From Lachnospiraceae bacterium (GTDB taxonomy: Bacteria; Bacillota; Clostridia; Lachnospirales; Lachnospiraceae): DNA of 64,000 bases. Shown one piece after another: positions 1 to 8,262 of this stretch. Both the position numbers and the translations under genes were made by a program. The notes under the pieces were generated by a model. The model did no database searches and was not told the origin of the DNA. It was given only the letters and a program-made list of their open reading frames with translations. Position 1 is the first letter of the stretch, and every line of letters begins with the position of its first letter. The stretch lies in assembly GCA_017405805.1 (NCBI GenBank), contig JAFQZU010000026.1:36933-100932 (forward strand), read 5' to 3'.

Positions 1-867
1 CAGGCGGTCGATGACCCCGGCGCCGCGCACGGCCTGGTCCAGGAACCCTTTGTAGCGCGCCATCAGAATGGAGAAGGAAGTGAGCGGCACGTCCCCGGGA
101 ACCTGTGCGGAGACAGATGAAAAGACCTGGCTGTCCGTGATCACAAGGGAAGGCTTTATCCCGGGGATCTCCAGCACTTCCTTCAGCCGGTCCTCCTTGA
201 CGCAAACCGGGATCCCGTCCGCATCCAGGATCCCGCGGAGCATCATCTGCTGCGGCAGGATCAGCCGGCCCTTGGGCGCCGCCTTGTCGATGGGGATCAC
301 AAGGACGACCCTGTCGGAGGGCCTGACCAGGTCCGCGATCAGAGGCCTCCTGCCCTTCTGGTCCGAAAGCTCCATATGCGCCAGCTTCTCCTTGAGCTGC
401 GTGATCCCTTCTTTCAGCAGGGCGCTCGTATAGATGGCGCCCTCCTCCGCCGCCTGCTCTCCGGAAGCTTCGATCAGATCGGCCTTGTTGAAGACCGTGA
501 CATAAGGGATCCCGAACTGTCTGAAGCAGCGCACCAGCTCCCTGTCGCAGTCCGTCAAGCCCCTTCGCGCGTCCGCCACCAGCACCGCAATATCCGTCCT
601 TCTTAAGATCCTGCGCGCCGCCCGCACGCGGAGGGCCCCCAGTTCTCCCTCGTCGTCGTATCCGGGGGTATCCTGCAGAAGGACCGGCCCCATGGGCAGA
701 AGCTCCATGGCCTTTGTCACCGGGTCCGTCGTGGTGCCGGGCGTATCGGAGACCACCGATACCTCCTGCCCCGCGACCGCGTTGATCAGACTCGATTTTC
801 CCGCGTTGCGCCGGCCGAAAAACCCTATGTAGACCCGCTCGGCGTTCGGTGTATCCTGAAGACTCAT
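1..867 (-). CDS. hydF: HydF, [FeFe]-hydrogenase maturation GTPase (C-terminus beyond left edge)
   Basis: Reading leftwards from ATG at 867, 289 residues are visible. HydF is the GTPase scaffold that carries the precursor of the two-iron subcluster (with CO and CN ligands) and delivers it to [FeFe]-hydrogenase. Seen: G1 loop GRRNAGKSS at about residues 18-26, a DTPGTTTDP switch, DTPGYDDEGE, NKAD, then the HydF-specific stretches PIDKAAPKGRLILPQQ and TDSQVF followed by LTSFSILMARYKG. The Fe-S-binding C-terminal Cys/His residues lie outside the window. The start overlaps the upstream gene stop as ATGA; an alternative ATG at 873 is possible, and GGGAGG stands just before both. It is co-directional with and apparently part of the Hyp/nitrogenase-like operon. 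Family assignment is firm; its partner enzyme here is not known. Confidence 0.93.
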   Translation of the reverse strand, partial: MSLQDTPNAERVYIGFFGRRNAGKSSLINAVAGQEVSVVSDTPGTTTDPVTKAMELLPMGPVLLQDTPGYDDEGELGALRVRAARRILRRTDIAVLVADARRGLTDCDRELVRCFRQFGIPYVTVFNKADLIEASGEQAAEEGAIYTSALLKEGITQLKEKLAHMELSDQKGRRPLIADLVRPSDRVVLVIPIDKAAPKGRLILPQQMMLRGILDADGIPVCVKEDRLKEVLEIPGIKPSLVITDSQVFSSVSAQVPGDVPLTSFSILMARYKGFLDQAVRGAGVIDRL

Positions 868-2090
868 ATCCATTTTCCTCCCATGATCGACGCGCAGTCC
901 CCCTCGAACAGATCCGGCATCCTGTCCAGAAAGATCCGGCCGGAAAAGGCCAGATGCGGGACGGGAAACAGCTCTGCGCCCTCCGGGCAGACCGGCCTGT
1001 AAAGGGGATCCGCCGCCACGGCGATCCTCTCTCCCCTGCTGTCCGCTTCCCGCGCCAGGACCCGGAGCCTTTTCGCGAGCTCCTCCTCCCCGAAGAAGGA
1101 GAAATCGCGGTCTTTTCTGATAAAAGGCGCGCTGTTTTCCGTCGCGGCCGCCACGACCGTCTTTGTGCTGCCGCCGCTCTCCATCCGCAGCGCCGCCGCA
1201 AGGCTCCCCATGACGACCGGTTCCCCGATCAGGATCACGGTCCTTCGCGCGGCTGCGTTTTCCGGCACTTCCAAAAACGGGACCGTAAACTGCCCGGGCC
1301 GGTCTCCCGCTGCTTTTTCCGTCTCTCTTAACAGTCTTTCCGAGAAGGCCCCGCAGGGGACGCCGAAGACCGCCGGCGTTCCAAAGCGCTCCCGCAGCAC
1401 CTGCGCTGCCCCTTCCCCCGAGGAGGAGACGGCCAGATTGACGTCTGCCCGGGCAGAAGATCCGATCGACTGCACGCCCCTTCCCATGCCCCAGCAGGCA
1501 TGCAGGCGCAGAGAGGCCTTCTCCAGCTTATCTTCCAGCGCCTCCGCCGCCCCCGGGGCGGCGAAATCCAGCGGTGTCATTCCCAGCACATTCACTTTGA
1601 GAGGGCCTCCTGCAAAAGAAGTGCTTTCCGCCGTCACAGCCTCCTCCACGAGCACGGTCTCCGCCAGCTGCGCAAACGCCTGCGAAACACCCTGTACATA
1701 GTCATGCATCCCGTTGGTCCTGACATGGAAGACCGGCACGCCGGTCCTCTTCTCCAGTACCCTGCACACGCCGGCAAAATCCGTCCCGTTCAGATAGGGA
1801 ATCGGGGAATTGCACAGCGCGATAAAGCGCGGGCGGTAGAGCGCTGCGGCCTGCGCCGTGTCCTCGATGAGCTTCTTATCATTCCCGAGCATGGCGTCCC
1901 GCTCCGTAAATCCCGTCAGGAAGATCAGGCTGTCCGTGTCGTACCATCGCGTCTCGTCGTGGGTGTCGTAGGTGGAATAGCAGCCCGAAGGATCGTGGAT
2001 CACCACCATGCCGCCCATCTCGAACAGGGCCGAGCAGGCCCCGGAGACGTCGCCGCTGTAAACCGGCAGGATCCGGTTGGTCTGTCTCAT
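864..2090 (-). CDS. Nitrogenase component 1-like protein, second subunit (NifK/NifN-type)
   Basis: 408 residues with the nitrogenase component-1 (oxidoreductase type 1) fold by sequence pattern. ATG at 2090 overlaps the stop of the upstream subunit gene (ATGA), so the two are probably translationally coupled partners. Seen: opening YSGDVSGACSALFEMGG, Cys at about 19, 37, 93 and 109, and FIALCNSPIPYLNGTDF, which sits where NifD/NifK carry a Cys and a G-D-D/G-T-D motif. Its N-terminal half closely resembles the second half of the fused protein at 8249-10666, so the two are paralogues. By analogy with NifEN versus NifDK this pair could be a scaffold or a second catalytic unit. Exact substrate and cofactor cannot be read from the sequence. 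It is not a canonical NifK: it is shorter and has fewer conserved cysteines. Confidence 0.82.
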   Translation of the reverse strand: MRQTNRILPVYSGDVSGACSALFEMGGMVVIHDPSGCYSTYDTHDETRWYDTDSLIFLTGFTERDAMLGNDKKLIEDTAQAAALYRPRFIALCNSPIPYLNGTDFAGVCRVLEKRTGVPVFHVRTNGMHDYVQGVSQAFAQLAETVLVEEAVTAESTSFAGGPLKVNVLGMTPLDFAAPGAAEALEDKLEKASLRLHACWGMGRGVQSIGSSARADVNLAVSSSGEGAAQVLRERFGTPAVFGVPCGAFSERLLRETEKAAGDRPGQFTVPFLEVPENAAARRTVILIGEPVVMGSLAAALRMESGGSTKTVVAAATENSAPFIRKDRDFSFFGEEELAKRLRVLAREADSRGERIAVAADPLYRPVCPEGAELFPVPHLAFSGRIFLDRMPDLFEGDCASIMGGKWI

Positions 2091-3514
2091 ATCCTTGTCC
2101 TTTCCGCCGCGCCCGGCAGGATGCAGGTGCAGCCGAGGCCCTTTCGCTGCACGATCTCTTTCGTATCCTTTTTGACAAGGCAGGCCTCTTCCATAAGCTG
2201 CGCCATCCGCCGGATCCCGTAATAGCCCCAGAGTCCGCCGTATTCCACCATGTTCACGAACCACGGGGTGTCCTCATACCAGGCGGCTTTGGGACCGATG
2301 GCAAGGACTTCCTCCCCGCCCGCGGCGCGCTCTTCCTCTCTGCAAAGGCGCCCGCCGTGCAGGACTCTTCCCCCGATATGCACCGTCTTATGCAGATACA
2401 GGTCCGGAAAGGATTCCTGCAGGAAGAGGAAATCCTTCTCCTCCTCCGGATGGATCATGTCCAGATAGACGGTCTTTACGGCAAAACCATGCTCCAAAAG
2501 AAGGCGCGCCCATCCCAGCGGTCTCTGGACGGCCGCAGCGTCGATGGCGATCTGCCTCGTTCCGACCGTTGCCTTCGCCCCGGCCAGCGCCGCCTCGCAG
2601 GCCTCGATCTCCTCATTTTGGCGATGATTAAAAAGTGCTGTGTCCGGCTGCAGTCCCAGCGCCCCGGCGAGCTGCCCCCGCATCCTTCGGATCTCCTCAT
2701 AGCCGTAGGCGTTGGGGAGATACAGGCCGGGCTTCCCCAGCCTTTTGGCCGCGCGCCGCATGCCCGGCGCCGCCAGGGGGCTCCTCGCGATAAAAAGGTC
2801 GCTCCCTGCCATCTGCCGGTACGCAGCGAAAGTGCCGCAGTCCTGGATCCTGTGGAGCCGGGCGCCGGCCTCTGAGACAAGGCGCGCGATATCGCTGTCC
2901 TCTTCCAGCGGGAGATTGTCCCCGATCACCGATACGTGGAAGCCTCCCTCCGGATAGGGCTGCGCCGAGCCGGCCGTGAGAAGATCCGCCATGGCGGTGC
3001 GCAGCTTTTCATCGGGCGTGGGGCCGGTCTTCTGCATGACCGGGTCCATCCAGGCGCGCACGAAAACAACGTCGGGAAATCGCTTTTCCAGTTCCGCGTA
3101 GACATACTGCAGATCGCAGCCCATAAAGTGATGCAGGCAGACGGGGAACACGATGACCGCGGGCGGCAGTGCGGGAAGCTTGTGCAGGACGTCCGTCACG
3201 CCCTCCAGCGTGATGCTCTCGAGGTTGTCCCTGTAGAGGTCGCTCTCCGTGATCAGGACGCAGGAAAAACGCTCCAGCGCGTCCATCTCCGCCGCCGTCA
3301 TCACCACGCCCCGCATGCAGTTCTCCGCGCAGACATAGATCTGGTGCGCCTGCGGCAGAAGCATCCCGATATGGACGATATTCCAGGTCTCGTGGACGGG
3401 CGGGTTGAATTCGAGTTCCCTCTTCCAGGGGTTCGGGAAAACCGCTTCCCCGATCCGCACCCGGACTTCTTCGGGCGTGATCCCGCGCGCCCCGGGCGTC
3501 ACTCTGGTCAGCAT
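2087..3514 (-). CDS. Nitrogenase component 1-like protein, first subunit (NifD/NifE-type)
   Basis: 475 residues. Conserved-looking Cys at about 62 and 66 (VCAENCMRG), 85, 126 and 133 (FPVCLHHFMGCDL) occupy the regions where component-1 proteins bind the bridging P-type cluster. The rest shows alternating alpha/beta domains (for example VSVIGDNLPLEEDSD and the helix-rich GMRRAAKRLGKPGLYLPNAYGYEE). It overlaps the next gene by 4 bp and starts 42 bp after hypE. It pairs with the 864-2090 product and is distinct in sequence from the first half of the fused protein, although both begin with a Cys-rich lobe. Known relatives of this superfamily reduce N2, chlorophyllide, Ni-sirohydrochlorin diamide or thioethers; which of these, if any, applies here is not evident. 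Confidence 0.82.
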   Translation of the reverse strand: MLTRVTPGARGITPEEVRVRIGEAVFPNPWKRELEFNPPVHETWNIVHIGMLLPQAHQIYVCAENCMRGVVMTAAEMDALERFSCVLITESDLYRDNLESITLEGVTDVLHKLPALPPAVIVFPVCLHHFMGCDLQYVYAELEKRFPDVVFVRAWMDPVMQKTGPTPDEKLRTAMADLLTAGSAQPYPEGGFHVSVIGDNLPLEEDSDIARLVSEAGARLHRIQDCGTFAAYRQMAGSDLFIARSPLAAPGMRRAAKRLGKPGLYLPNAYGYEEIRRMRGQLAGALGLQPDTALFNHRQNEEIEACEAALAGAKATVGTRQIAIDAAAVQRPLGWARLLLEHGFAVKTVYLDMIHPEEEKDFLFLQESFPDLYLHKTVHIGGRVLHGGRLCREEERAAGGEEVLAIGPKAAWYEDTPWFVNMVEYGGLWGYYGIRRMAQLMEEACLVKKDTKEIVQRKGLGCTCILPGAAERTRI

Positions 3515-3556
3515 GGCGCCTCCTTTCTCTTTCGCTTATCTGATCCGGCTGTCTCT

Positions 3557-4564
3557 TCAGCAGATCCTGGGCAGGAGCTCTCCCCCCGGGGGCGGCAGGA
3601 GCGTCAGCGCGCCGATCCTGGTGCGCATCACAACTCTTCCGGCCTCCTCTTTCGTGATCTTTCCGATCGCGCGGGCCCCTTGCGTGTGCGGGCTCCCGTG
3701 CAGGATGTCCAGGATCCTGTCCGCCTTATCCCCGGGCGCGATCATGACCATGGTGCCCTCACAGGCCAGATAGAGGGGCTCAAGCCCCAGCATGCCGCAG
3801 ACGCCGCGCACGGCGGGATCGACGGGAACCGCCTCCGAATTCAGCTCACATCCGACGCCGCTCTGTCCGGCGATCTCATAGAGCACAGTGCCCACGCCGC
3901 CGCGGGTCGCGTCCCGGATGACATGTACGTCCGGCACCTCCAGCAGGACCGAACGGACTGCCTTCCAAAGCGGCGCGCAGTCGCTCTTTATGTCCGCTTC
4001 GATGCCGAAATCCTCTCTCTCAAGAAGGATGGTGCACCCGTGCCGTCCCACGTCTCCCGTCACGATGATCACGTCCCCGGGCCTGGCCAGCGCCCCGGAG
4101 GTCCGGATCCCGTCCATGATTCTCCCGATCCCGGTCGTGTTGATAAAGACGCCGTCCGCCTGTCCCTTCCCTACGACTTTCGTGTCGCCGGCTACGAGCA
4201 GTACGCCTGCCTCCCGGGCCGTCTGCGACATGGCCTCGGCGACTTTTTTGAGTTTTTCCAGGGGGAATCCTTCCTCGATGATAAAACCGCAGGTCATATA
4301 CAGCGGTTCCGCCCCCATGCAGGCCAGATCATTCACCGTGCCGCAGATGGAGAGCTTTCCGATATTGCCGCCCGGAAAGAAGGCGGGCGATACGATAAAA
4401 CTGTCGGTCGTCATGGCCAGCTCCCCCTGCGGCACGCGCAGCACCGCCGCGTCATCCGCGGTAAAATAAGGGTTTTCAAAGGCCGCCCTGAAGACCGTTT
4501 CAATGAGCTGGGCCGTCTTTTTTCCGCCTGCCCCGTGTGCCAGCGTTACATATTCTTCCTTCAT
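3557..4564 (-). CDS. hypE: HypE, carbamoyl-phosphate-derived thiocyanate dehydratase
   Basis: 335 residues, the normal length. HypE accepts a carbamoyl group on its C-terminal Cys from HypF and dehydrates it with ATP to a thiocyanate, the source of the two CN ligands on iron. Seen: start region LAHGAGGK, ATP-binding motifs TADDAAVL and MTTDSFIV, GDTKVV, DATRGGVG, and a perfect C-terminal PRIC ending at the final residue (Cys335), which is the catalytic tail. All residues needed for activity appear present, so this is an active-looking protein and not a remnant. It lies 37 bp after hypD. No [NiFe]-hydrogenase structural gene is nearby; neighbours are nitrogenase-like genes. Confidence 0.97.
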   Translation of the reverse strand: MKEEYVTLAHGAGGKKTAQLIETVFRAAFENPYFTADDAAVLRVPQGELAMTTDSFIVSPAFFPGGNIGKLSICGTVNDLACMGAEPLYMTCGFIIEEGFPLEKLKKVAEAMSQTAREAGVLLVAGDTKVVGKGQADGVFINTTGIGRIMDGIRTSGALARPGDVIIVTGDVGRHGCTILLEREDFGIEADIKSDCAPLWKAVRSVLLEVPDVHVIRDATRGGVGTVLYEIAGQSGVGCELNSEAVPVDPAVRGVCGMLGLEPLYLACEGTMVMIAPGDKADRILDILHGSPHTQGARAIGKITKEEAGRVVMRTRIGALTLLPPPGGELLPRIC

Positions 4565-4601
4565 ATTCTCCTCCCTGGGAGCGGATCACGGGATCCGCCC
4601 C

Positions 4602-5630
4602 TCATCCATACAGATAAAAAGCCGAGCAGGCCCCCTCGCCGGAGACCATACAGGCGCCGACGGGGTGCTCCGGCGTACAGACTTTGCCAAACAGGCTGCA
4701 GTCCCGGGGAAGACATTTCCCCTGCAGCACTTCCCCGCAGCGGCAGGCCGGATTGCTCCTTCCGTGCATGGGCGGGAGCGAAAACTTCCGCCTCGCGTCA
4801 TACCGGGCGTATTTGTCCCGCAGTTTCATGCCCGACATGGGCAGGACGCCGATCCCTCGCCACTCGCTGTCACAGGGCTCCATGATGCGCTCCACGAGCC
4901 TGCGGGCAGCCGGCGAGCCCTCTCTTTTGACCACTCTCGGGTAGCAGTTGACGAAGAAAGGCTCGCCCTTTTCGAACCGGGTCACCGCCACAGCCAGCGC
5001 CGTCAGAAGCTCGGACGCCGTAAAGCCGGCGCAGACGCCGCTCACGCCTTCCTCCGCCAGCTTTTCGCAGATGCCGGTCCCGGTGATCGCGTGCACGTGT
5101 CCCGGATACAGGAACAGGTCCGTGCTGTGCCGCATGGCGTCATAGGCGGCCGGCATGGTCTTGCCGGCCGTAAGAAGGCTGAAATTGTCGAGTGCGGCGG
5201 CTTTCTCCACAGCGATGCAGGATGCGGGCGTCGTCGTCTCAAACCCGACGGAGAGAAAGACCACCTGCTCTTCCGGGTGTCCCGCCGCGTATTCCGCCGC
5301 GTCCGCCGGCGCGTACACCACACGCACTTTTGCGCCCTGCCCCCTTGCGTCCGCGAGACTCATGCTTGTTCCGGGCACCCGCACCAGATCGCCGAAAGTG
5401 CAGATGGTGCACCCGTGCTCCAGGGCCAGGGATACCGTCTCGTCGATAAAGCCTGCCGGCGTCACGCAGACGGGGCAGCCGGGACCGGAGATCAGCGTGA
5501 TCTTCGCGGGCAGGATGCGGCGTATGCCCTGCCGGAAGATCTCGTGCGTATGGGTCCCGCACACCTCCATGATCCGCACCGGCGGTCCGTCGTATTTTTG
5601 AAGGATCTGTGCCGCTTTCATTTCCGCCAT
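4602..5630 (-). CDS. hypD: HypD, Fe(CN)2CO assembly protein
   Basis: 342 residues. With HypC this Fe-S protein forms the scaffold where iron receives CN and CO. Seen: VCGTHTHEIFRQGIR with Cys24, SGPGCPVCVT with Cys52 and Cys55, GFETTTP, PGHVHAITG, and the C-terminal [4Fe-4S]-binding region CRCGEVLQGKCLPRDC followed by further Cys in FGKVCTP and GACMVSGEGACSAF. Every diagnostic Cys and His of the family is retained. The gene is 3 bp from the hypC stop and 37 bp ahead of hypE, as in a classic hypCDE order. ATG at 5630 is chosen; an in-frame ATG three codons further in is also possible. Confidence 0.97.
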   Translation of the reverse strand: MAEMKAAQILQKYDGPPVRIMEVCGTHTHEIFRQGIRRILPAKITLISGPGCPVCVTPAGFIDETVSLALEHGCTICTFGDLVRVPGTSMSLADARGQGAKVRVVYAPADAAEYAAGHPEEQVVFLSVGFETTTPASCIAVEKAAALDNFSLLTAGKTMPAAYDAMRHSTDLFLYPGHVHAITGTGICEKLAEEGVSGVCAGFTASELLTALAVAVTRFEKGEPFFVNCYPRVVKREGSPAARRLVERIMEPCDSEWRGIGVLPMSGMKLRDKYARYDARRKFSLPPMHGRSNPACRCGEVLQGKCLPRDCSLFGKVCTPEHPVGACMVSGEGACSAFYLYG

Positions 5631-5633
5631 GAT

Positions 5634-5849
5634 CTATAAGCCCTCCGTCTGCAGGAGACGTTCGCTCTCCTCTTCGTCATCCTCCGTGATCCTGGCGATC
5701 GCCGCGCCGGCGTGGACCATCACATATTCACCCGGCTCCAGATCCTCCAAAAGGGCCGCGCTCACCTCTCTGCGCGCGCCGGAGGCATCCACCAGCGCCG
5801 TGCCGTCTTCCCTGATCCTGACCACTCTGGCCGCAAGTCCTACACACAT
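5634..5849 (-). CDS. hypC: HypC/HupF-family chaperone
   Basis: 71 residues, slightly short for the family but within range. The protein starts MCVG; Cys2 is the essential iron-carrying residue of HypC. The classic MCLGIPG is replaced by MCVGLAARV, and the middle EPGEYVMVHAGAAIARI matches the usual GDYVLVHVGFAI pattern, with the conserved His kept. The acidic tail is family-like. HypC binds HypD during Fe(CN)2CO assembly and normally then docks the iron on the large subunit of a [NiFe]-hydrogenase. Here the start codon lies 1 bp after the hypF stop. The changed N-terminal loop may reflect a different target protein; this is inference. Confidence 0.94.
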   Translation of the reverse strand: MCVGLAARVVRIREDGTALVDASGARREVSAALLEDLEPGEYVMVHAGAAIARITEDDEEESERLLQTEGL

Positions 5850-5850
5850 A

Positions 5851-8262
5851 TCAAGCTCTCCCTTCCGAATTCTTCGTTTTTGTTCTCACACGCAGTCTTT
5901 CCATGGCCGCCACGGCCTGCCCCAGCGCGATCCCCCCGTCACTCGGCGGGATCATACTGTGGACCAGGACCTCCATTCCACGGCCCGCAAGGCGCTCCTG
6001 CACCATCTGCAGAAGCATTTTATTCTGGAAGCACCCGCCGCTGAGGGCCGCCGTCCCGATCCCCGTCCTTTCGCAGGCGCGCAGGCAGGCTTCCGCGACC
6101 AGATCCGCCAGTCCCGCATGAAAGCGGTACGCCAGTTCGTCCGCCGGATCTCCCCGGAGACGCCCGCACAGGACCTGCCTGAAAAGCCTGTCCGTCTCCA
6201 TGACCATAAAACCGTCCTCCCGCTCTGTGAGGCCTGTTTCGGCAAAGGGCCCCGGCAGCGCTGTCCCGTTTCGGACCGCTGTATCCCGGAAGCGCTCTGC
6301 GGCAAATTCCAGATCCATGGCCGCCTCCCCCTCGAAGGAAGAGGCGGTGCAGATCCCCAGGACAGCGCTCACCGCGTCAAAAAGCCTCCCGGCGCTGGTG
6401 GACCGCACGGCTCCCATGCCGCTCCGCTTCATCCGCATCAGCACCCGCGCCTGCAGCTCGGAACACAGCCCGATCTCTGCGGCCAGTTCTTCGGGGCTCT
6501 CCCCGGATCCCGCGGGGGACAGATCGTCCAGCATGGCGGCGGCGATGCGCCATCCTTCTTTGGCGGACAGATCTCCGCCCACCTGCAAAAACGGCGCGAT
6601 GCTCCCGAGCCGAGCAAAGCCCGTCGCATCCGCGATCAGGATCTCACCGCCCCAGATCGTGCCGTCCGTCCCGTATCCCGTCCCGTCCAGGGCCGCGCCG
6701 ATCACCCGGTCCATCCGGTCGTTCTCTGCCATGCAGGACAGAATGTGGGCGTAATGGTGCTGTACTGTGATCAGCTCCGCACCGTATTCCTGCGCCAGAA
6801 CCTTGGCCGCGCCCGCGGAGTTGTACTGCGGGTGAAGATCACAGGCGATCACTTCGGGATGCAATTCGAGGAGCTTCGCGTAGCGGCACACAGTTTCCTC
6901 CAGGGCCTTTACGCTCCGCAGATCCCCCAGATCCCCGATGTGCGAGGAGGGATAGAACAGATTTCCCGTCCCGAGACAGAACGTATTCTTGAGCTCTCCG
7001 CCGATGCCCAGCACGGCGCCCGTTTTTTGACGGCCCTCCCGCGCCGGAAAACCGGAGAGCATGCAGGGCACCGGCGCATAGCCCCTCGACCGCCGGATCA
7101 TATACGGCTTTCCCCGGTAGAAATCCATGACGGAATCGTCCGCCCGGATGCGGATCTTTCTGTCGTGGGACAGGATGCAGTCGCACAGGCCGCTCAGCTC
7201 GCGCAGCGCCTCCCCGTCGTTTCTGCAGATGGGGGCGCCCGCCACATTTCCGCTCGTCATGACGAGGGCGTCCGGCATCCGCTCGTCGAGCCCGTCGGGA
7301 TAGGAAAAGAGCAGCATCTGGACCGGCGCGTACGGGAGCATCACGCCCAGCGTCGGATTGCCCGGTGCCACCGCCTCGCAGATCTTTCCGCCGGGTTTGC
7401 GCACAAGGAGCAGGATCGGTTTCTGGTGCCCCGTCAGGATCTCCTGCTGCGCACGGCTCACCTCGCATTCCCGCTGCGCGGTCTCCGGATCCCTCACCAT
7501 CACGGCAAACGGTTTGCGGGGCCGGGTCTTGCGCGCGCGCAGAAGGTTTACCGCCTCTTCGGACAGGGCGTCGCAGCACAGATGAAAGCCGCCGACCCCC
7601 TTCACGGCAAGGATCCCTCCCTCCGCCAGGACTTTGCGCGCCTTTCTGATGGCGCTGTCTCCCTGCTCCCGGATCCCGTCCCGGTCCACGACATACACGC
7701 TGGGACCGCACTTATTGCAGCAGACCGGCTGCGCGTCGTACCGTCTGCTGGACGGCATGACATACTCCGCGCGGCACTTTCTGCACATGGGAAACATCTT
7801 CATGCTGGTGCGCTCCCTGTCATAGGGCAGCGATTCCAGTATGGTCAGGCGGGGGCCGCAGTTCGTACAGTTGATGAAGGGATGCAGGTACCGCCTGTCC
7901 GCGGGATCGTAGAGTTCCTTCCTGCAGGTGTCGCAGGTGGCGATATCCGGGGAGATAAAGATCTCCCCGCTTGTTTTTTCGCTCTCCACGATGGAGAAGC
8001 CGTCAAAATGCGGCGCCGCGATCTGCGCCGACTCCACGCCCAGGATCACTGCCCTGGCCGGCGGCTTACTCTGCAGCAGCGAACGGAACCGGTCGATCTG
8101 CGCCGGGGTTCCCTGGGCTATGATATCGACGCAGGAGCCCCTGTTGCAGACGGTTCCCCGTATGCCTGCGGTCCGGGCGTGGCGGTCTGCCGTCGGCCTG
8201 AACCCGACTCCCTGCACGATGCCGTATACCCTTATTCTTCTGGTGATCTCATCTGCGCTCAC
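5851..8262 (-). CDS. hypF: HypF, carbamoyltransferase for CN ligand synthesis
   Basis: 803 residues from a GTG start at 8262; no in-frame ATG gives the right N-terminus and AAAGGA lies 7 bp upstream. The gene overlaps the fused nitrogenase-like gene by 14 bp. Domains in order: acylphosphatase (IVQGVGFRP, about 10-95), two zinc fingers (CDTC with CTNC, then CRKC with CNKC, about 105-190), YrdC-like (about 200-390, with KGVGGFHLCCDA), Kae1/TobZ-like carbamoyltransferase (HHYAHILSCMAEN, ALDGTGYGTDGTIWGGE, LSGGCFQN). HypF turns carbamoyl phosphate into a carbamoyl-adenylate and passes the carbamoyl group to HypE. All key motifs are intact. Placement inside a nitrogenase-like operon is unusual. 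Confidence 0.97.
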   Translation of the reverse strand: MSADEITRRIRVYGIVQGVGFRPTADRHARTAGIRGTVCNRGSCVDIIAQGTPAQIDRFRSLLQSKPPARAVILGVESAQIAAPHFDGFSIVESEKTSGEIFISPDIATCDTCRKELYDPADRRYLHPFINCTNCGPRLTILESLPYDRERTSMKMFPMCRKCRAEYVMPSSRRYDAQPVCCNKCGPSVYVVDRDGIREQGDSAIRKARKVLAEGGILAVKGVGGFHLCCDALSEEAVNLLRARKTRPRKPFAVMVRDPETAQRECEVSRAQQEILTGHQKPILLLVRKPGGKICEAVAPGNPTLGVMLPYAPVQMLLFSYPDGLDERMPDALVMTSGNVAGAPICRNDGEALRELSGLCDCILSHDRKIRIRADDSVMDFYRGKPYMIRRSRGYAPVPCMLSGFPAREGRQKTGAVLGIGGELKNTFCLGTGNLFYPSSHIGDLGDLRSVKALEETVCRYAKLLELHPEVIACDLHPQYNSAGAAKVLAQEYGAELITVQHHYAHILSCMAENDRMDRVIGAALDGTGYGTDGTIWGGEILIADATGFARLGSIAPFLQVGGDLSAKEGWRIAAAMLDDLSPAGSGESPEELAAEIGLCSELQARVLMRMKRSGMGAVRSTSAGRLFDAVSAVLGICTASSFEGEAAMDLEFAAERFRDTAVRNGTALPGPFAETGLTEREDGFMVMETDRLFRQVLCGRLRGDPADELAYRFHAGLADLVAEACLRACERTGIGTAALSGGCFQNKMLLQMVQERLAGRGMEVLVHSMIPPSDGGIALGQAVAAMERLRVRTKTKNSEGRA

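Noticed and set aside
2936-4885. 649-residue open frame on the plus strand
   Set aside because: Antisense to hypE and the component-1-like gene; no start signal or motif.
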